Source: Candidatus Rokuibacteriota bacterium
Lineage (GTDB): Bacteria > Methylomirabilota > Methylomirabilia > Rokubacteriales > CSP1-6
Length of the DNA: 64,000 bases
Assembly (NCBI GenBank): GCA_003220495.1
Contig: QHSP01000033.1
Location: 46,106-110,105, forward strand
Direction of reading: 5' to 3'
Of the stretch, positions 60,664 to 64,000 are shown in pieces. Positions within the stretch are counted from its first letter, which is position 1, and each line of letters begins with the position of its first letter. The notes under the pieces were generated by a model. It was not told where the DNA came from. It worked only from the letters and a program-made list of their open reading frames with translations, and searched no databases. Made by a program: the position numbers and the translations under genes.

Positions 60664-62895
60664 ATGATGAGCTCACGACTGATCTGCTCGGGTGCCGTGC
60701 TCGTCGGCCTCGTCGTCATGGTGTCCGCCTGGCCTACGGCCCGGCCGTCGGCTCAGCCCGGCGGTGGAGTACAGATCGACACCGACGACATCGGCGGTGT
60801 CGTCACCGGCAAGAATGGGCCGGAAGCCGGTGTCTGGGTCATCGCGGAGACGACCGACCTCGGGACCAGATTCGCGAAGATCGTGGTCACGGACGACCAC
60901 GGACGCTACGTGATCCCGGATCTTCCCCAGGCGAGCTACAACGTGTGGGTGCGCGGCTACGGCTTGATCGACTCGCCGAAGGTCCGGGCGGCGCGCGGTC
61001 AGATCGTGAACCTGACCGCGGTCGCGGCGCCCAGCGCCGCGGCGGCCGCGGAGTACTATCCGGCCATCTATTGGTTTGCCCTGCTCAAGATCCCGGACAG
61101 GAGCCTGTTCCCCGGCACGGGTCCCGAGGGCAACGGCATGCCGGTGGCCTTCAGGAGCCAGGAGCAGTGGCTCAACGCCGTCCAGCTGAACGGCTGCGGC
61201 AACTGTCACCAGCTCGGCGACAAGGCGACCCGCGAGTTTCCCGCGGCCCTCGAAGTGTCGAAGAGCTCGTCGATGGACGCGTGGACGCGGCGGCTCCAGT
61301 CGGGACCGGGCGGCGGCACCATGGTCCGGACGATCGGAACGCTCAACACGTCGGACGGCGGCCACATCCGCCGCCTGGCGGAGTGGACCGATCGCATCCG
61401 CGCGGGCGAGCTGCCGAGCTCGGTGCCGCCGCGACCGAATGGCGTCGAGCGCAATCTCGTCGTGACGGTGTACGACTGGCTCTCCGCGAAATACTACATC
61501 CACGACCTGACCGTCACCGACCGGCGCAAGCCCACCGTCAACGCCTTCGGTCCGATCTACGGCGCCGCCGAGCTCAGTACCGACGACTTGCCGATCCTGG
61601 ATCCGGTCAAGGTCACCAAGACGACCATGAAGGTCCCGGTCCGCGATCAGGACGCGCCCAGCTCGGCGCTGGCGAACCCGGTGGTGGCGCCGTCGCCGTA
61701 CTTCGGGACGGAGCAAGTGTGGGATACGCGGGTCAACGCGCACAACCCGATGATGGATCAGGACGGCCGGGTGTACTACACGGCCCAGATCCGCTCGCCC
61801 AAGACTCCGCCGCGCTACTGCGCGGCCGAGTCCGGCCATCCGTCGGCGAAGGGCTATCCGCTCACGCGCACGCCCGACGGATTCGTGCAGAACTCCCGCC
61901 AGGTCACCGTGTACGAGCCGAAGAGCAGGCAGTTCACGTTCATCGATACGTGCTTCGGGACGCACCATCTGAACTTTGCCGAGGATGCCAACCACACGCT
62001 GTGGCTCAGCAACAACCTACAGAACGAGCTCGCCATCGTCGGCTGGGTCAACACCAAGATGTTCTGGCAGACGCGCGACGCGGGGAAGTCTCAGGGCTGG
62101 ACGCCGCTCATCGTCGACACGAACGGTAACGGCAAGCGTGACGCCTACGTCGAGCCGAGTCAGCCGGACGATCCCGCCAAGGACAAGCGCAGCGGGCTCG
62201 GCTTCTACGGCATCGCCTACAGCCCGCTCGACGGCTCGATCTGGGGATCGAACATCGGCCATCCCGGCTACGTCCTGCGGCTTCAGCCCGGCTCGAATCC
62301 GCCGGAGACCGCGTTGACGGAAGTCTACCGAGTCCCGCCGCCCGGCTACGGCATGCGCGGGTTCGACGTCGACCGCCGCGGCGTCGCGTGGGTGACTCTC
62401 GCGAGCGGTCACATCGCGAGCTTCGACCGCGGCAAGTGCAAGGGGCGCCTCAACGGACCCGGAGCCGCCGAAGGCACGCTGTGCCCCGAAGGCTGGACGT
62501 TCTATCCGTTGCCGGGGCCGTCATTCGCGGGACGGGAGGGTGCTGCCGAAGGCCCGTATTACACGTGGGTGGACCAGCACGACATCCTCGGTCTGGGCAA
62601 GGACACCCCGATCGGCACCGGCAATTTCTCGGATTCGCTGCACGCGCTCACGTACGGCAAGGTGGTCGAGCTACGCGTCCCCTACCCGATGGGCTTCTTC
62701 GCGAAGGGCGTGGACGGCCGCATCGATGATCCGAAAGCCGGCTGGAAGGGCAAGGGGCTGTGGGTGACCTCGGGCAACCGCACGCCGATGCACATCGAAG
62801 GCATCGACGCGCCGAGCCCGGGCGCGCCCGGAAAGACGCTGTCGAGCCCGCTGGTCGTGCACTTCCAGCTGAGGCCCGATCCGCTCGCGCGCTAA
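60664..62895 (+). CDS. Secreted haem-c protein with carboxypeptidase-regulatory-like and beta-propeller domains
   Basis: A 743-residue periplasmic protein. After a Sec signal (cleavage near SAQPG) come three parts: a carboxypeptidase-regulatory-like beta-sandwich (about 40-120, IGGVVTGKNGPEAGVWVIAE and GRYVIPDLPQASYNVWVRGYG), a single c-type haem site C178-G-N-C181-H182 in a cytochrome-like domain, and a C-terminal propeller-like region of repeated strands (NHTLWLSNN, DGSIWGSNIG, RGVAWVTLASG). It probably receives electrons or reads out a ligand in the periplasm. It is divergent from the molybdenum hydroxylase and may be regulated with it. I know no firmly characterised homologue. Confidence 0.72.
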   Translation: MMSSRLICSGAVLVGLVVMVSAWPTARPSAQPGGGVQIDTDDIGGVVTGKNGPEAGVWVIAETTDLGTRFAKIVVTDDHGRYVIPDLPQASYNVWVRGYGLIDSPKVRAARGQIVNLTAVAAPSAAAAAEYYPAIYWFALLKIPDRSLFPGTGPEGNGMPVAFRSQEQWLNAVQLNGCGNCHQLGDKATREFPAALEVSKSSSMDAWTRRLQSGPGGGTMVRTIGTLNTSDGGHIRRLAEWTDRIRAGELPSSVPPRPNGVERNLVVTVYDWLSAKYYIHDLTVTDRRKPTVNAFGPIYGAAELSTDDLPILDPVKVTKTTMKVPVRDQDAPSSALANPVVAPSPYFGTEQVWDTRVNAHNPMMDQDGRVYYTAQIRSPKTPPRYCAAESGHPSAKGYPLTRTPDGFVQNSRQVTVYEPKSRQFTFIDTCFGTHHLNFAEDANHTLWLSNNLQNELAIVGWVNTKMFWQTRDAGKSQGWTPLIVDTNGNGKRDAYVEPSQPDDPAKDKRSGLGFYGIAYSPLDGSIWGSNIGHPGYVLRLQPGSNPPETALTEVYRVPPPGYGMRGFDVDRRGVAWVTLASGHIASFDRGKCKGRLNGPGAAEGTLCPEGWTFYPLPGPSFAGREGAAEGPYYTWVDQHDILGLGKDTPIGTGNFSDSLHALTYGKVVELRVPYPMGFFAKGVDGRIDDPKAGWKGKGLWVTSGNRTPMHIEGIDAPSPGAPGKTLSSPLVVHFQLRPDPLAR

Positions 62896-62903
62896 CCAAG
62901 ATG

Positions 62904-62923
62904 GGGGGCCTCTCAGGGCCCCC
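62904..62923. terminator. Hairpin after the haem-c gene
   Basis: GGGGGCC (62904-62910) pairs with GGCCCCC (62917-62923) around a 6-base loop, eight bases past the haem-c stop and facing the convergent TVP38-like gene. No T-run is present; it may act in both directions. Confidence 0.4.
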
Positions 62924-62967
62924 ATGCCCCCTCCGGGGTGTTGGTGCGCGTCGCGACGTTCGGCTCG

Positions 62968-63675
62968 CTATCCAGAGCGATCAGCCGAGTGCACCCGCTT
63001 CCCCCGAAGCCATTCGACGAGCCGGTTCCGGTAGTAGTACAGCGGCAGCGCCACCGCCACGGCAACGGCCGTGAGCAAGATCACCTGCAGATAGTCGCCC
63101 GACTCTGTCCGAGCACCTTGCGCTGAGAGTATCCAGGTGCTGGGAAAACGCCCGAGCGTGGAGACCACGGCGAAGACCCAAAACGGCATAGGACTCAGCC
63201 CAAAGATGTAGCACGTGACATCCTTCGGCAGGCCGGGCAGCAAGAAGATGATGAAGCAGAGGATCGCCCCCTCCGCTTCGACAATGAAGCCCATCTTGCG
63301 CCAGATGTCACGGCTCACCAGCTTCTGGACGTAACGGGCGCCAAAACACCGGCCGACGGCGAAGGCCGCCACGGATCCCACGGTCAGCCCAATCGTCGAG
63401 TAGAGAATCCCACCCCATTCGCCGAAGAGGTAACCACCCAGGATTCCCGTCAAATCACCGGGGATCGGGGCAATGATGACCTGCAAGGCTTGTAGGCCCA
63501 TGAAAATGACGGGCGCCAGGACGCCCCACTCTCGAAGCGTGTGCTTGAGGAACCGCTTATCCACGTACAGGCGGACGAGGAACTGGTAGGCCGGAGCATC
63601 CGTCAGAACGAGCCAGCCGCACGCGGCAACCAGCGCGGCGACGATCGCCCCACCGATGATCCAGCGTGCCTTCAT
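62968..63675 (-). CDS. TVP38/TMEM64 (DedA-like) family membrane protein
   Basis: A 235-residue inner-membrane protein with about six hydrophobic segments. The family core GDLTGILGGYLFGEWGGILYSTIGLTVGSVAAFAVGR near 73-109 has the conserved GxxxG-rich re-entrant helix, followed by LLPGLPKDVTCYIFGLSPMPF (near 163-183), matching the VTT/SNARE-associated domain. Such proteins are proposed scramblases or lipid/ion carriers. The ATG at 63675 begins the first membrane helix; an upstream TTG is not supported. It is downstream of tatA, separated by 25 bases, so the two are likely in one operon. Confidence 0.85.
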   Translation of the reverse strand: MKARWIIGGAIVAALVAACGWLVLTDAPAYQFLVRLYVDKRFLKHTLREWGVLAPVIFMGLQALQVIIAPIPGDLTGILGGYLFGEWGGILYSTIGLTVGSVAAFAVGRCFGARYVQKLVSRDIWRKMGFIVEAEGAILCFIIFLLPGLPKDVTCYIFGLSPMPFWVFAVVSTLGRFPSTWILSAQGARTESGDYLQVILLTAVAVAVALPLYYYRNRLVEWLRGKRVHSADRSG

Positions 63676-63700
63676 CGTCACTCGGCTCCGCGGGGAGTCA

Positions 63701-64000
63701 TCAGGTGCCCGGGCCAATCTTCATATTCGGCTCCTGGGGGGCCGCCGTCCCGCACCGAGGGCAGTGGGTCCAGTCGGAGGCGAGCGCATTCTTGCACTGC
63801 CCGCAGATGCGCTCGCTGGAGGGTGAAGCCCCGCGCTCCGCATTCGGCGGGCGGACGCTGGCCTCCTTCGCCTGGCCCTCGTCGATGCCCTTCTTGAACT
63901 CCTTGAGACTCGACCCCAGCGAGCGAGCCAGTTGCGGGAGGCGGTTCGCGCCGAACAGGATCAGCACGATGACGAGGATCACGAGCAGTTCCTGCGACCC
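63701..64000 (-). CDS. tatA: Twin-arginine translocase TatA/TatB-like protein with C-terminal zinc ribbon (5' end beyond window)
   Basis: The visible part reads QELLVILVIVLILFGANRLP, ARSLGSSLKEFKKGIDEG, the membrane helix and amphipathic helix of TatA; the start codon is beyond base 64000. Instead of the usual disordered tail, the C-terminus has C-x-x-C and, ten residues on, C-x-x-C in ICGQCKNALASDW and THCPRCG, a zinc-ribbon pattern. TatA forms the pore that exports folded proteins, of which this window has several likely substrates (TRRGFLK-, SRRDLLKG- and TRRRFVKG-bearing proteins). The zinc ribbon is an unusual addition. Confidence 0.82.
   Translation of the reverse strand, partial: GSQELLVILVIVLILFGANRLPQLARSLGSSLKEFKKGIDEGQAKEASVRPPNAERGASPSSERICGQCKNALASDWTHCPRCGTAAPQEPNMKIGPGT

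Noticed and set aside
1..64000. tRNA, rRNA or riboswitch genes
   Set aside because: No cloverleaf, rRNA segment or known riboswitch motif was recognised by eye; a covariance-model search (tRNAscan-SE, Rfam) would be decisive.

Overview
The window is about 70% GC, densely packed, and rich in start/stop overlaps (ATGA, GTGA, TGATG). Its gene content points to a free-living soil or sediment heterotroph: several ABC and TRAP uptake systems for organic substrates, LLM-class flavin/F420 oxidoreductases, an AtuA-like/DUF4387 pair, HyuA/HyuB, amidohydrolases, carboxymuconolactone-decarboxylase-like and NIPSNAP proteins, and an aerobic-type molybdenum hydroxylase. This mix resembles Candidatus Rokubacteria (Methylomirabilota) genomes. 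That placement is an inference from content, since the window holds no rRNA or other marker gene.

Layout. 1-3129: minus-strand DUF4387/AtuA-like/LLM operon and a CMD-family protein. 3272-6746: LivK-type binding protein, atypical SDR and Tat-exported serine hydrolase (plus). 6802-7374: VOC protein (minus). 7538-13722: plus operon with binding protein, fused double permease, ATPase, TIM-barrel isomerase, LLM oxidoreductase and a selenocysteine peroxiredoxin. 13789-13909: palindromic MITE-like element. 13913-18975: minus operon of an amidohydrolase and a complete polyamine/Fe-type ABC importer. 19203-23627: HyuA, HyuB and a second selenoprotein (ArsC/Spx-like). 23637-31061: minus peptide-type ABC importer (SBP, B, C, D, F) ending in an aminotransferase. 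31322-33356: alpha/beta hydrolase and a ferredoxin-reductase-like flavoprotein. 33468-39218: minus operon with NTF2-like protein, periplasmic binding protein, membrane-fusion protein and RND pump. 39537-49667: ankyrin protein, Ldh-type dehydrogenase, paired alpha/beta-barrel protein, AdaA-like regulator, MFS transporter, MetE-C-like enzyme, amidohydrolase, vanadium-haloperoxidase-like protein and DoxX-like protein. 49668-51389: minus operon of DUF4870, a frameshifted YjbR protein and a hydratase. 51497-56626: TAXI-TRAP uptake, aldo/keto reductase, 2-hydroxyacid dehydrogenase and a hydrolase remnant. 56719-60551: NIPSNAP, a third selenoprotein (DsbA/FrnE-like) and a lone molybdenum hydroxylase large subunit, divergent from a haem-c/propeller protein (60664-62895). 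62968-64000: TVP38-like membrane protein and a TatA with a C-terminal zinc ribbon.

The main discovery is three separate thioredoxin-fold genes with an in-frame TGA exactly at the catalytic cysteine: U44 in a BCP-type peroxiredoxin, U13 in a UxxC ArsC-like protein and U15 in a UPWC DsbA-like protein. Each TGA is followed at the right distance by a potential bacterial SECIS hairpin with GU in its apical loop. Ordinary gene calling would truncate or miss all three. A second signal is a dispersed hairpin repeat of about 57 bp. It occurs as tandem pairs at two loci, with compensating base changes in the stem, and one pair lies in frame at the 3' end of the YjbR gene. A half copy may lie at 41014.
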